Assembly (NCBI RefSeq): GCF_001514285.1
Contig: NZ_KQ949041.1
Location: forward strand, 55,138 to 119,137
Length of the DNA stretch: 64,000 nucleotides
Source of the DNA: Streptomyces sp. DSM 15324
Lineage (GTDB): Bacteria > Actinomycetota > Actinomycetes > Streptomycetales > Streptomycetaceae
Direction of reading: 5' to 3'
Below are positions 8,821 to 17,256 of this stretch, piece after piece (the stretch's first letter is position 1; every line of letters begins with the position of its first letter). The notes beneath the pieces are model-generated. The model was given only the letters and a program-made list of their open reading frames with translations, did no database searches and was not told the origin of the DNA. The translations under genes were made by a program, and so were the position numbers.

Positions 8821-9112
8821 GTTGGGGGACCCTCTCGTGGGACGGTGACGGACACTCAGCCCAATCTGGTGGGAGCGGCCCGCGGGGGCCATTCCGAGGG
8901 GGCCGTACGGTGCACCCTTCTGACGGCCCGACAGGGGCGGGGGGCCGGTCGGCCTCTCGGCTCCGGCCCCCCGGCCCGCTGCGCCGGCGCGGGATCAGCG
9001 ACGACAGCGGTCCGCGCCACCGGCCGGAACTCTGGCTCGCTGAAGGAGAGTTCGGGCCGGGAGAAGGATCAGCATACGTAGGCGTCGGTGACGGGAGGTA
9101 GCCGGGCGCCGT

Positions 9113-10063
9113 GTGATGCTCTGCGGGCTGGCGCTGGCCGTCTCGTGCGGGTGCTCGGCCGGCGGCGGGGAGGGGGAGCGGCCCCCGGGCGCCCCGGCAG
9201 GGGTGACCGCGCGGGCCGGGAGCGCGACGAGTGTGCACGTCATGGGGAACGCGGTCGTCGCCGATCCGCCGGTCGACGTCTACGAGGTCTACCGGGGCGC
9301 GGCGAAGGTCGCCGACGTACCCGGCACCGCGCACATGCTGGACGTCGTCCGGCTCGCGCCCGCCACCTCCTACGTCTTCACGGTGCGGGCCCGCGACGGT
9401 CGGGGCCGGCTCAGTCCGCCCAGCCGGCGGGTGCGGGCGACGACCCCTGCGGCGTCCGCGGCGGACACCTCGGCGCCGACCGGCCGGGGCGGGTCACCGG
9501 CCGGCCCGCCGGGAGCCGCGCGGTCCAGCTGTCCTGGTCCGCGTCGACGGACGACCGGAAGGTGGTGTCGTACGACGTCTACCAGGGCGGTGCTCGGATC
9601 CACAGTGTCGGCGGGGGCCAGACGGCGACCGTCGTCACCGGGCTGCGGCCGGGCACCGCGTACACGTTCACCGTCCGGGCCCGGGACGCCGAAGACCATC
9701 TGTCCCCGGCCGGCCCCGGCCGTCCGCGTGTCGACGCCGGCCGGGGCCGGCGGGACAGCGGGTACGGCGCCTTCCGGCTTCCGCGCCACGGCCCACCGCG
9801 CGGCCGACGGGGCGTACTACCTCGACCTGCCCTGGGTGGCACCCCCGACGGACGGCGTGGTCACGGAGTACGGGATCCGGCTCGACGGCTCGACGGTCAC
9901 GTCGCCGGTGTGGGGCGGGACGCCCCCGCGCGGCAGGGCGGCGTACAGCTTCTACCTGGGACGGGAGAAGGGGGTCACGCACCGGGTGCGGCTGCGGGCG
10001 CGGCTGCCTGACGGGACGTGGGGGGCGTACTCGGCGGAGCGGACGGTGACCACCGGCGGGTGA
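9113..10063 (+). pseudogene. lipoprotein with three fibronectin III domains, frameshifted twice
   Basis: The gene starts at GTG 9113 with GGAGGT upstream and a lipoprotein-like signal (GLALAVSCGCS). The first FN3 domain reads VYEVYRGAAKVADVPGT and ATSYVFTVRARDGRG. At about 9478-9495 the frame is lost by one base; the second FN3 domain (VQLSWSASTDDRKVVSYDVY, ATVVTGLRPGTAYTFTVRAR) continues in the next frame. At about 9695-9720 an extra base restores the first frame, which then encodes a third beta-sandwich (YYLDLPWVAPPTDGVV, VTHRVRLRARLPDGTWGAYS) to the stop at 10061. Both changes fall in C/G-rich runs. The changes cancel, so either two indels inactivated a surface lipoprotein or the sequence has two errors. 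Function is unknown; FN3 repeats suggest a polysaccharide- or wall-associated role. Confidence 0.7.
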
Positions 10064-10268
10064 GCGGCGGGTGGGAGGTGCGGGGCCTCGGGCCGTGCGG
10101 GCGGGGCCCGCCTCCTGGGCCGTCCGAAGGAATCCGTCACCTGCCCGGATGCGGTCCGGGTGCGGGCCGCTGCGGCGGCACATTGGCTGCCCCTGAGGCA
10201 GCACGGGCGTACCCGACCCTCGGCGGCGCAAGGGATGTACCGCCAACCGTGCCGCCGGAGGGCATCCG

Positions 10269-10811
10269 ATGCGCACTTCCCGTCTTCTTCTCCGCTCGGG
10301 ACCGGCCGTGGCAGCCGCCGCCGTGCTGCCGCTCGTCCTGACCGCACATCCGGCGGCCGCGGTCTCCGGCATCTCCGTGAGCACGACCGGCTCCACGGTG
10401 TCGGTGGTGACCAGTGCCTGCACCCAGATCAACGGCAGCTGGGGCACCGCGGCGCTGCTGGGCAGTGGCCAGGCGAGCTTCGCCCAGGGCCGCCAGGTGG
10501 CGCTGTCGGGGACGACCGTCAGCCAGTCCGCCGCCTGGTCGGGCGTCTCCCCCGGCACCTACACCGTGGTCGTCATGTGCTCCAACGGGACCACCGCGGG
10601 CACCCAGTCCGTGATCGTGTCGGCCCCGTCCACCCCGACGATCTCCGCCACGGCGTCCGCCTCGCCGTCGCGGGGCGTCATGGGCGGACTCGGCGGCGCG
10701 GCCCGGGACGTCGGTCCGGTGACGATGGGGGTGGGCGGCGCGCTGGTGGGCGTCGGGGTGATCGCGGCGGCCTGGTTCCTGCGCCGCCGCTCGAAGCCGT
10801 ACCGCCTGTAG
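10269..10811 (+). CDS. secreted, membrane-anchored small protein
   Basis: A 180-residue protein with a signal peptide (RSGPAVAAAAVLPLVLTAHP, cleavage near AAA at residue 31). An Ig-like extracellular part of about 95 residues has two cysteines (VTSACTQING, VVVMCSNGT) that probably pair. A Ser/Thr/Pro linker follows (PSTPTISATASASPS). A C-terminal transmembrane helix (ALVGVGVIAAAWFL) is followed by the basic tail RRRSKPYRL. GGAGG lies 8 bases before the ATG. The type is common in Streptomyces but no function is assigned. It converges on padR with a 5-base gap. Confidence 0.75.
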   Translation: MRTSRLLLRSGPAVAAAAVLPLVLTAHPAAAVSGISVSTTGSTVSVVTSACTQINGSWGTAALLGSGQASFAQGRQVALSGTTVSQSAAWSGVSPGTYTVVVMCSNGTTAGTQSVIVSAPSTPTISATASASPSRGVMGGLGGAARDVGPVTMGVGGALVGVGVIAAAWFLRRRSKPYRL

Positions 10812-10816
10812 CCGCC

Positions 10817-11371
10817 TCACCGCCCCTGAGAGGTGTCCCCTCCGAGCGGCAGGTTCTCCAGTGCCTCGCCGAGCCACTGGATCCAGAAGGTCTCCAGCTC
10901 GATGCCCGCGCGCAGGACCAGGTGGTGGAGCCTGGCCTGCGCACTGTCGTCACCGGGCGGGAAGTCGCGCTTCTCGATCTCCTCGTACTCGGCGAGCTGG
11001 CTCCGGTGCAGCTCCCGGTGGCGGCGCAGGTCGTCCTCCAGACCCGCGGTGCCGACGACGGCCGCGGCCCGCAGCCGGAGCAGGAGCGCGTCGCGGTGCG
11101 GCTTGGGGTCCTGCGACGCGGCCGTCCACCGCGCGAGTTCCGCGCGGCCCGCGGGCAGGACCTCGTAGGCCTTCTTCTGCCCCCGGGCCGGCTGTGCGGC
11201 GGGCAGGGCGCGGATATGGCCCTCGGCCTCCAGTTTTCCCAGCTCGCGGTAGATCTGCTGGTGCGTCGCCGACCAGAAGTACCCGATCGACTTGTCGAAC
11301 CGGCGGGTCAGATCCAGCCCCGAGGACGGCTTCTCGAGCAGGGCGGTGAGGATCGCGTGCGGGAGTGACAT
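10817..11371 (-). CDS. PadR-family transcriptional regulator
   Basis: A 184-residue regulator with an N-terminal winged helix (HAILTALLEKPSSGLDLTRR, YFWSATHQQIYRELGKLEAEG) and a C-terminal helical PadR/Vir-type dimerisation domain. It lies 31 bases downstream of fadH on the same strand and may be cotranscribed. The 10-bp palindrome ATGACGTCAT covers the start codon (11370-11379), a position that would suit autoregulation. The only ribosome-site candidate is a weak AGGA. Confidence 0.85.
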   Translation of the reverse strand: MSLPHAILTALLEKPSSGLDLTRRFDKSIGYFWSATHQQIYRELGKLEAEGHIRALPAAQPARGQKKAYEVLPAGRAELARWTAASQDPKPHRDALLLRLRAAAVVGTAGLEDDLRRHRELHRSQLAEYEEIEKRDFPPGDDSAQARLHHLVLRAGIELETFWIQWLGEALENLPLGGDTSQGR

Positions 11372-11379
11372 GACGTCAT
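11370..11379. promoter_or_regulatory. palindrome ATGACGTCAT over the padR start codon
   Basis: A perfect 10-bp palindrome containing the start codon of the PadR gene. It could be an autoregulatory site, or chance. Confidence 0.25.
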
Positions 11380-11402
11380 CCTAGGGAGGGGTCGGCAGGG
11401 GC

Positions 11403-13418
11403 CTAGAGTGCCGCAGCCAGCTCGGTGCCCTGCTGGATGGCGCGCTTGGCGTCGAGTTCGGCGGCCACGTCGGCGCCGCCGATGAGGTGGGCCTTCGTGC
11501 CGGCGGCGAGCAGGGCCTCGTAGAGGTCGCGGCGCGGGTCCTGGCCGGTGCACAGCACGACCGTGTCGACCTCCAGGACCGTGCTCTCGTCACCGACGGT
11601 GATGTGCAGGCCGGCGTCGTCGATGCGGTCGTACCGCACGCCCGGGACCGTGGTGACGCCCCGGTGCCTGAGCTCGGTGCGGTGGATCCAGCCGGTGGTC
11701 TTGCCGAGACCGGCGCCGACCTTGCCGGTCTTGCGCTGGAGGAGGTGGACCGTGCGCGGCGGGGCGGGCCGCTCGGGGGCGGCAAGGCCACCGGGGGCCG
11801 CGTAGTCCATGTCGACGCCCCACTGGCGGAAGTACACCGCCGGGTCCTCGCTCGCCCCGTCGCCGCCGTCGGTGAGGAACTCGGCGACGTCGAAGCCGAT
11901 GCCGCCCGCGCCGAGGATCGCCACGCGGTCGCCGACGGGCGCGCCGTCGCGCAGGACGTCGAGGTAGCCGACGACGCTGGGGTGGTCGACGCCCGGGATG
12001 TCGGGGACGCGCGGGGTGACGCCGGTGGCGACGACGACCTCGTCGTAGCCCGTCAGGTCGCCCGCCGCGACGAGGGTGCCGAGGCGGACGTCCACACCGT
12101 GCGTGTCGAGCTGGTGGCGGAAGTAGCGCAGCGTCTCGTCGAACTCCTGCTTGCCGGGGACCTTGCGGGCCACGTTGAGCTGCCCGCCGATCTCGTCCGC
12201 CGCGTCGAACAGCGTGACGTCGTGGCCGCGTTCGGCCGCCGACACCGCGCAGGCGAGGCCGGCCGGTCCGGCGCCGACGACCGCGACGCGCTTGCGCAGC
12301 CGGGTCGGGGAGAGGACGAGCTCGGTCTCGTGGCAGGCGCGCGGATTGACCAGGCAGGAGGTGATGCGGCCGCTGAACGTGTGGTCCAGGCAGGCCTGGT
12401 TGCAGCCGATGCAGGTGTTGATGGCCTCCGGGGTGCCGGCCGCGGCCTTGTTCACGAAGTCGGGGTCGGCGAGCATCGGCCGGGCCATGGAGATCATGTC
12501 GGCGCGGCCTTCGGCGAGCAACTGCTCGGCGAGTTCAGGGGTGTTGATGCGGTTGGTGGTGACGAGCGGGATGTTCACCGCGCCCATCAGCCGCTGTGTC
12601 ACCCAGGTGTAGGCGCCGCGCGGCACGGAGGTCGCGATGGTGGGGATCCGGGCCTCGTGCCAGCCGATGCCGGTGTTGATGAGGGTCGCGCCGGCCTCCT
12701 CGACGGCCTTCGCGAGGGTGACCACCTCGTCCAGGGTGGAACCGCCGGGCACCAGGTCCAGCATCGACAGCCGGTAGACGACGATGAAGTCCTCGCCGAC
12801 CGCCTCGCGCACCCGGCGCACGATCTCCACGGGGAAGCGCATGCGGTTCTCGTACGAGCCGCCCCAGCGGTCGGTGCGGTGGTTGGTCGGGGCGGCGATG
12901 AACTCGTTGATGAGGTAGCCCTCGGAGCCCATGATCTCGACGCCGTCGTAGCCGGCCCGCCGGGCGAGGCGGGCGGCACGGGCGTAGTCGTCGATGGTGC
13001 GCTCGACCTCGGCGTCGGTGAGCTCACGCGGCGGGAAGGGACTGATGGGGGCCTGGAGCGGGCTCGGCGCGACCAGGTCCCGGTGGTGGGCGTAGCGGCC
13101 GAAGTGCAGGATCTGCATCGCGATCCGGCCGCCCTCGCGGTGCACGGCCTCGGTGATCGCGCGGTGCTGCTCGGCCTCCTCCTCGGTGGTGAGCTTGGCG
13201 CCGCCCTCGTACGGGCGCCCCGCGTCGTTGGGGGCGATGCCGCCGGTGACGATCAGGCCCACTCCGCCGCGGGCCCGGGCGGCGTAGAACTCCGCCATGC
13301 GCTCGAAGCCGCGGTCGGCCTCCTCCAGGCCGACGTGCATCGAGCCCATCAGGACGCGGTTGGGCAGCGTGGTGAAGCCCAGGTCGAGCGGGCTCAGCAG
13401 ATGGGGGTAACGGCTCAT
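11403..13418 (-). CDS. fadH: NADPH-dependent 2,4-dienoyl-CoA reductase FadH
   Basis: A 671-residue iron-sulfur flavoenzyme that reduces 2,4-dienoyl-CoA intermediates during breakdown of unsaturated fatty acids. The N-terminal 350 residues form the old-yellow-enzyme FMN barrel (NRVLMGSMHVGLEE, MQILHFGRYAHH, YDGVEIMGSEGYLINEF). A 4Fe-4S cluster motif (CIGCNQACLD) follows. The C-terminal half has an FAD-binding GAGPAGLACAV and an NADPH-type AILGAGGIGFDVAEFL. The length matches the family. ATG at 13418 is chosen from the OYE N-terminus with GGAG upstream; an upstream in-frame ATG precedes no conserved sequence. A 14-bp palindrome lies in its promoter region. Confidence 0.93.
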   Translation of the reverse strand: MSRYPHLLSPLDLGFTTLPNRVLMGSMHVGLEEADRGFERMAEFYAARARGGVGLIVTGGIAPNDAGRPYEGGAKLTTEEEAEQHRAITEAVHREGGRIAMQILHFGRYAHHRDLVAPSPLQAPISPFPPRELTDAEVERTIDDYARAARLARRAGYDGVEIMGSEGYLINEFIAAPTNHRTDRWGGSYENRMRFPVEIVRRVREAVGEDFIVVYRLSMLDLVPGGSTLDEVVTLAKAVEEAGATLINTGIGWHEARIPTIATSVPRGAYTWVTQRLMGAVNIPLVTTNRINTPELAEQLLAEGRADMISMARPMLADPDFVNKAAAGTPEAINTCIGCNQACLDHTFSGRITSCLVNPRACHETELVLSPTRLRKRVAVVGAGPAGLACAVSAAERGHDVTLFDAADEIGGQLNVARKVPGKQEFDETLRYFRHQLDTHGVDVRLGTLVAAGDLTGYDEVVVATGVTPRVPDIPGVDHPSVVGYLDVLRDGAPVGDRVAILGAGGIGFDVAEFLTDGGDGASEDPAVYFRQWGVDMDYAAPGGLAAPERPAPPRTVHLLQRKTGKVGAGLGKTTGWIHRTELRHRGVTTVPGVRYDRIDDAGLHITVGDESTVLEVDTVVLCTGQDPRRDLYEALLAAGTKAHLIGGADVAAELDAKRAIQQGTELAAAL

Positions 13419-13476
13419 GGCGGCCTCCGTGCGCGGCGGTGTTCGCCTCCAGTTGTAGAGGACCGCGCACGGTTTA

Positions 13477-13490
13477 TGCAACTAGTTGCA
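13477..13490. promoter_or_regulatory. perfect palindrome TGCAACTAGTTGCA upstream of fadH
   Basis: A 14-bp perfect palindrome 59 bases upstream of the fadH start. On the minus strand it lies between a TTGTTT-like -35 and a CATAAA-like -10, an ideal repressor position. The half-site ACTAGTTGCA also occurs upstream of the MarR gene at 52430, which suggests a MarR-type protein. Confidence 0.5.
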
Positions 13491-13518
13491 AAACAAGATC
13501 AGGGGTGACCTGCGCCAC

Positions 13519-13887
13519 TCACCTGCTCTCCAGGAGGACGTGCAGTTCGCGCTCCTGGTCCCCGGAGGCCGAGGCGAGGTCGCGTACCGAGAACATCGAG
13601 TCGAGGGTGGAGCGCAGGCGCTCGATCGCCCAGTAGCCCCCCTGCGCGTCGGCCTCGACGGAGGCCGAGAGCCGGGCGGGCGGCGGGCACTCGTGGGCCT
13701 CGGTGACCTCGAAGGTGCCCAGCCACACCATCGGACGGGTCTCGTGAAGCTGCTGCGGCACCTCGTCGGGGCCGCGGTCGGACTCGAAGCAGGCGCAGAG
13801 GGTGTCGAAGACGATCCGCGCGTCCTCCTTGCTGCATCCGCTGATCTCGAGGGAGACGGGCTCCTCGTGCGGTCGGGCACGGTCCAT
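13519..13887 (-). CDS. conserved hypothetical protein
   Basis: A 122-residue soluble acidic protein with no signal or membrane segment. Features include EEPVSLEISGCSKEDARIVF, TLCACFESDRGPDEVPQQLH and the C-terminal QERELHVLLESR. It may be an alpha/beta domain, judging from alternating segments. ATG at 13887 has GAGAGGAG upstream. The family was not recognised. It is divergent from the SpoIIE-type phosphatase gene, with 210 bases between them in which no further gene is seen. Confidence 0.65.
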   Translation of the reverse strand: MDRARPHEEPVSLEISGCSKEDARIVFDTLCACFESDRGPDEVPQQLHETRPMVWLGTFEVTEAHECPPPARLSASVEADAQGGYWAIERLRSTLDSMFSVRDLASASGDQERELHVLLESR

Positions 13888-14097
13888 CACGATCGCTCCT
13901 CTCGTGGGGTGGCGCGGTGGGGCGGGTTCCCCGCGCACCGCTGCACAACCCCAGAAAAGCACCACTTTCCGGGCGGTACCAGCGAGGCGGGCGACACCAC
14001 GATCACGCGCGGGATGCCGGTTCGGCGATCCTCCGGTACACGGACGGACCCGGTCCGGCCTTGAGGCGAACGGCGTCCGTCCGCGTACTGGAGGAGC

Positions 14098-14184
14098 ATG
14101 GAGGGATTGAGCGCGGTGGAACAGGGGGAGTCGGCACGCGGGACAGGGTGCCTCGGCGACGAGCGGAGGCGGTGCGTGGCATGA
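14098..14184 (+). CDS. 28-residue small ORF coupled to the SpoIIE-type phosphatase
   Basis: An ATG with a very good ribosome site (GGAGGAGC directly upstream) opens a 28-codon frame beginning MEGLSAVEQGESARG and ending DERRRCVA. Its TGA overlaps the ATG of the phosphatase gene in the arrangement ATGA. It could be a leader peptide that couples translation of the phosphatase. It could also be the true N-terminus of the phosphatase, separated by a frameshift. Confidence 0.4.
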   Translation: MEGLSAVEQGESARGTGCLGDERRRCVA

Positions 14185-16244
14185 GCGCGGCAGCCGGAGC
14201 GTCCACGGCCGCGGGCGGCGCCCCGGCCCTGCCCAGCGGACTGCTGGACGTGCTGAACGTGGCCTCGGTGGTGCTCGACACCCAGGGACGGGTCGTCCTG
14301 TGGAGCCCGCAGGCCGAAGAGCTGTTCGGCTACACGGCGGACGAGGCGCTGGGGCGGTACGCGGCCAAGGTCATGATCCACGAACGCCATGTCGACCTGG
14401 TCGTCAAGCTGTTCGCCGACGTCATGGTGACCGGACAGAGCTGGGCCGGGGCGTTCCCCGTGCGCCGCAAGGACGGCTCCACCCGGATGGTGGAGTTCCG
14501 CAACATGCGGCTGGTCAACGACCAGGGCACCGTCTACGCCCTGGGGCTCGCCGCGGACCAGTCGACGGTGCGCCGCCTGGAGCGGGACGTGGCGCTGTCC
14601 ACGCGCATGGTCAACCAGTCCCCCATCGGCCTGGCCGTGGTCGACCCGGACCTGCGGTTCGTCTCGGTGAATCCGGCGCTGGCGGGGATCATCGGCCTGC
14701 CTCCCGAGGAGCACCTCGGGCGCCGGATCCGCGAGGTGCTTCCCTCGATGGAGGCGGACGCGCTGGAGGCGGCGGTGCGCGACGTGCTGCGGACCGGGGA
14801 GCCGCTCGTCGACCGGTCCACGGTCGGCCGGACCCGCGCCGACCCGGACCGCGACCACGCCTGGTCCGTCTCGCTGTACCGGCTGGAGGACTCGCGCGGC
14901 ACCGTGCTGGGCGTGGCGGCCTCGGTGGTCGACGTCTCCGACCAGTACCGGGCGGGCGTGGAGGCGGAGGCGGCGCGGCGCCGGCTCGCGCTGATCGCCG
15001 ACGCCTCGGCCCGCATCGGCACCACCCTGGACCTGGAGCGCACCGCCCGCGAGCTGGCCGAGGTCGCCGTGCCGGAACTGGCGGACGTGGCCTCGGTGGA
15101 CCTGTTGGACGACGTGGTGGCCGGCCGCCCCTTCGGTCCGCACCACGCCGAGGCGGCCGCCGTCCGCCCCCTGGCGGTCCGGGCCGTCGACGCACCCGAG
15201 GCCCTGCGCGCCGCCGACCCGGCCGGACAGGTGGTCCGCTACGCCCCCGGCCAGCTCGTCACGGAGTGCGTGCGCACCGGGCAGCCGGTCATGATCGCGC
15301 GGGTCGGGGAGGCCGACCTGGCCCGGATCGCGCCCTCCGCCGAGGCCGCCGGGCTGCTGGCCCGGGCCGGGGTGCACTCCTGTCTGGCCGTCCCGCTGAT
15401 CGCCCGCGGCGAGGTGCTCGGCGCGCTGGACCTCAAGCGGATCCACAACCCGCTGCCGTTCGGCCGGGACGACCTGCTGCTCGCCCGGGAACTGGCGGCC
15501 CGCGCGGCCGTGCAGATCGACAACGCCCGCTGGTACCAGCACGCCCGGAGCACCGCGCTCACTCTCCAGCGGAGCCTGCTGCCCAGCCATCCGCCGGTCA
15601 CCGGCGGCCTGGAGGTCTCCTCGCGCTACCAGCCGGCGGGCGCCACCACCGAGGTCGGCGGGGACTGGTTCGACGTCATCCCGCTCGAGGAGGGCAAGAC
15701 CGCGCTGGTCGTCGGCGACGTCATGGGCAGCGGCATCGACGCCGCCGCGACCATGGGCCGGCTGCGCACCGCGACCACCACCCTGGCCTCGCTCGATCTC
15801 GACCCCGCGGTGCTCCTGGAGCACCTCGACCGGATCACCCAGGGGCTGGACCACTCCATCGCCACCTGTGTGTACGCCGTCCACGACCCCCGGCAGCGCC
15901 GCTGCCGCATCGCCAACGCCGGGCATCTGCCGCCGGTCCGGGTGCGCCCGGGGATGCCACCGGAGCTGCTGGAACTGCCCACGGGCGCGCCGCTGGGCGT
16001 GGGCGGCGTGGCCTTCGCCACGACCGAGGTCGCGTTCGCGCCCGGCGACCAGCTGGTGCTGTACACCGACGGGCTGGTGGAGACCCGGGTGCACTCCCTG
16101 GACGAGCGCCTGGACGCGCTGCTCGCCCTCCTCGACGATCCCCGGCGCCCGCTGGAGGAGCTCTGCGACCATCTGCTGACCGAGCTGCACCATCCCGACA
16201 ACCACGACGACGTCGCACTTCTCGTGGCGCGGGCCCGCGACTGA
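14181..16244 (+). CDS. PAS-PAS-GAF-SpoIIE serine/threonine phosphatase (RsbU-like)
   Basis: A 687-residue cytoplasmic signalling protein. Two PAS domains come first (VVLDTQGRVVLWSPQAEELF at about 30-50; NQSPIGLAVVDPDLRFVSVN at about 150). A GAF domain follows (CLAVPLIARGEVLGALDLKR). The C-terminal PP2C/SpoIIE phosphatase carries EVGGDWFDVIPL, VVGDVMGSGIDAA, ANAGHLPP, LVLYTDGLVE and DDVALLV, so its metal-binding aspartates are present. Such proteins dephosphorylate anti-anti-sigma factors and so release alternative sigma factors. There is no histidine-kinase-like ATPase domain at the N-terminus and no partner anti-sigma gene nearby. The start follows the ATGA overlap with the preceding 28-codon frame. 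Confidence 0.9.
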   Translation: MSAAAGASTAAGGAPALPSGLLDVLNVASVVLDTQGRVVLWSPQAEELFGYTADEALGRYAAKVMIHERHVDLVVKLFADVMVTGQSWAGAFPVRRKDGSTRMVEFRNMRLVNDQGTVYALGLAADQSTVRRLERDVALSTRMVNQSPIGLAVVDPDLRFVSVNPALAGIIGLPPEEHLGRRIREVLPSMEADALEAAVRDVLRTGEPLVDRSTVGRTRADPDRDHAWSVSLYRLEDSRGTVLGVAASVVDVSDQYRAGVEAEAARRRLALIADASARIGTTLDLERTARELAEVAVPELADVASVDLLDDVVAGRPFGPHHAEAAAVRPLAVRAVDAPEALRAADPAGQVVRYAPGQLVTECVRTGQPVMIARVGEADLARIAPSAEAAGLLARAGVHSCLAVPLIARGEVLGALDLKRIHNPLPFGRDDLLLARELAARAAVQIDNARWYQHARSTALTLQRSLLPSHPPVTGGLEVSSRYQPAGATTEVGGDWFDVIPLEEGKTALVVGDVMGSGIDAAATMGRLRTATTTLASLDLDPAVLLEHLDRITQGLDHSIATCVYAVHDPRQRRCRIANAGHLPPVRVRPGMPPELLELPTGAPLGVGGVAFATTEVAFAPGDQLVLYTDGLVETRVHSLDERLDALLALLDDPRRPLEELCDHLLTELHHPDNHDDVALLVARARD

Positions 16245-16380
16245 GGCGCCTCCGGGAGCCGGTCGGCCCGATTCACAGGGATTTGTTACCGCTTCCTTAT
16301 CGGGCTGATCCGACAATCACAGTGAGGAGTGCCAGCTGTTTCCCGCCGCGCCCGCCGACCGGGCCGAGGAAAGGTGAGCC

Positions 16381-17103
16381 GTGATGCAGGAGCATGAGCA
16401 GCCGGAAGAGGTCGAGGTGCTCTCGGGGCCGGGTGGCGAGGAGCGCGAGCCGGGGTCGCCGGGCGCCCGCGCGTGGCGCCGGTCGGCGCGCGGACGGGCG
16501 GTGATCGCGGCCACGGCGGTCGCGGTGCTGGCCCTCGGCGGCACGGTCGCCTACGCGGCGACCTCGGGCGGCTCGTCCGGCTCCCCCTCGGCGTCCCCGT
16601 CGGCCCCGGCGTCGTCGTCGCCCTCGGAGGGACCGGGCGGCGGGCACGGGCGTGGCGGACCGTGGTCGGGCTTCTGGTTCGGCGGTGACGCGGCGCACGG
16701 CGAGGCGACCGTGAAGGACCGTGACACCGGCAAGTGGGTGGTACACGTCTGGCAGCGCGGGACGGTCGAGAAGGTGGACGGCGACCGGGTGACGGTGAAG
16801 AGCGAGGACGGCACCTCGTGGACCTGGACGGTCGGCGCGGACGCCGCCGTGCACACCGGCGGCACGTCCGACTCCGGGGCGTCGGCGCTGAAGAAGGGCG
16901 ACACGGTGGTCGTCGTCGGCTCCCGCTCGGGCGACACCTACACGGCGGCCCGGGTCGTCTCCGGCGATTTCTCCGGCTTCCGCGGCCGCGGCCCGGACCG
17001 GGACGACGGCCACGACGGCCACGACGGCTTCCGGCACGGCCCGTGGAACCACGGGGGCGACGACACCTCCCCCGGCCCCACGGGCAGCCGCGCCGCCACC
17101 TGA
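16381..17103 (+). CDS. membrane-anchored DUF5666-domain protein
   Basis: A 240-residue protein. A cytoplasmic N-terminus is followed by one transmembrane helix (AVIAATAVAVLALGGTVAYA, about 40-60), a Ser/Pro/Gly linker, and a small beta-barrel domain of DUF5666 type (GTVEKVDGDRVTVKSEDG, LKKGDTVVVVGSRSGDTYTA). The tail is rich in His, Asp and Gly (DDGHDGHDGFRHG). GTG at 16381 is immediately followed by an ATG; GAAAGG lies upstream. The molecular role is unknown; metal binding by the tail is possible. The last 66 bases of the gene recur imperfectly 160 bases downstream. Confidence 0.75.
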   Translation: MMQEHEQPEEVEVLSGPGGEEREPGSPGARAWRRSARGRAVIAATAVAVLALGGTVAYAATSGGSSGSPSASPSAPASSSPSEGPGGGHGRGGPWSGFWFGGDAAHGEATVKDRDTGKWVVHVWQRGTVEKVDGDRVTVKSEDGTSWTWTVGADAAVHTGGTSDSGASALKKGDTVVVVGSRSGDTYTAARVVSGDFSGFRGRGPDRDDGHDGHDGFRHGPWNHGGDDTSPGPTGSRAAT

Positions 17104-17256
17104 CCCGGCGCCCACCCGGACGGGGCGGGCAGGTCGCACCACCACCTGAGCCGACCCCGCGACCCGCACCCGGACGGACAGGCACGACGACCGCCGGCAC
17201 AGCCCATGGAACCGCGGGGACGACACCTCCCCCGGCCCCACGGGCAGCCGCGCCGC
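17031..17256. repeat. imperfect direct duplication of the DUF5666 gene 3' end
   Basis: Copy one (17031-17096) is the coding 3' end of the DUF5666 gene. Copy two (17194-17256) is non-coding and ends at the stop codon of the downstream methyltransferase. The last 38 bases (17059-17096 and 17219-17256) are identical; the front parts differ by three transitions and a 3-base gap. The offset is about 160 bases. The spacer (17104-17193) shows no gene. Confidence 0.8.
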
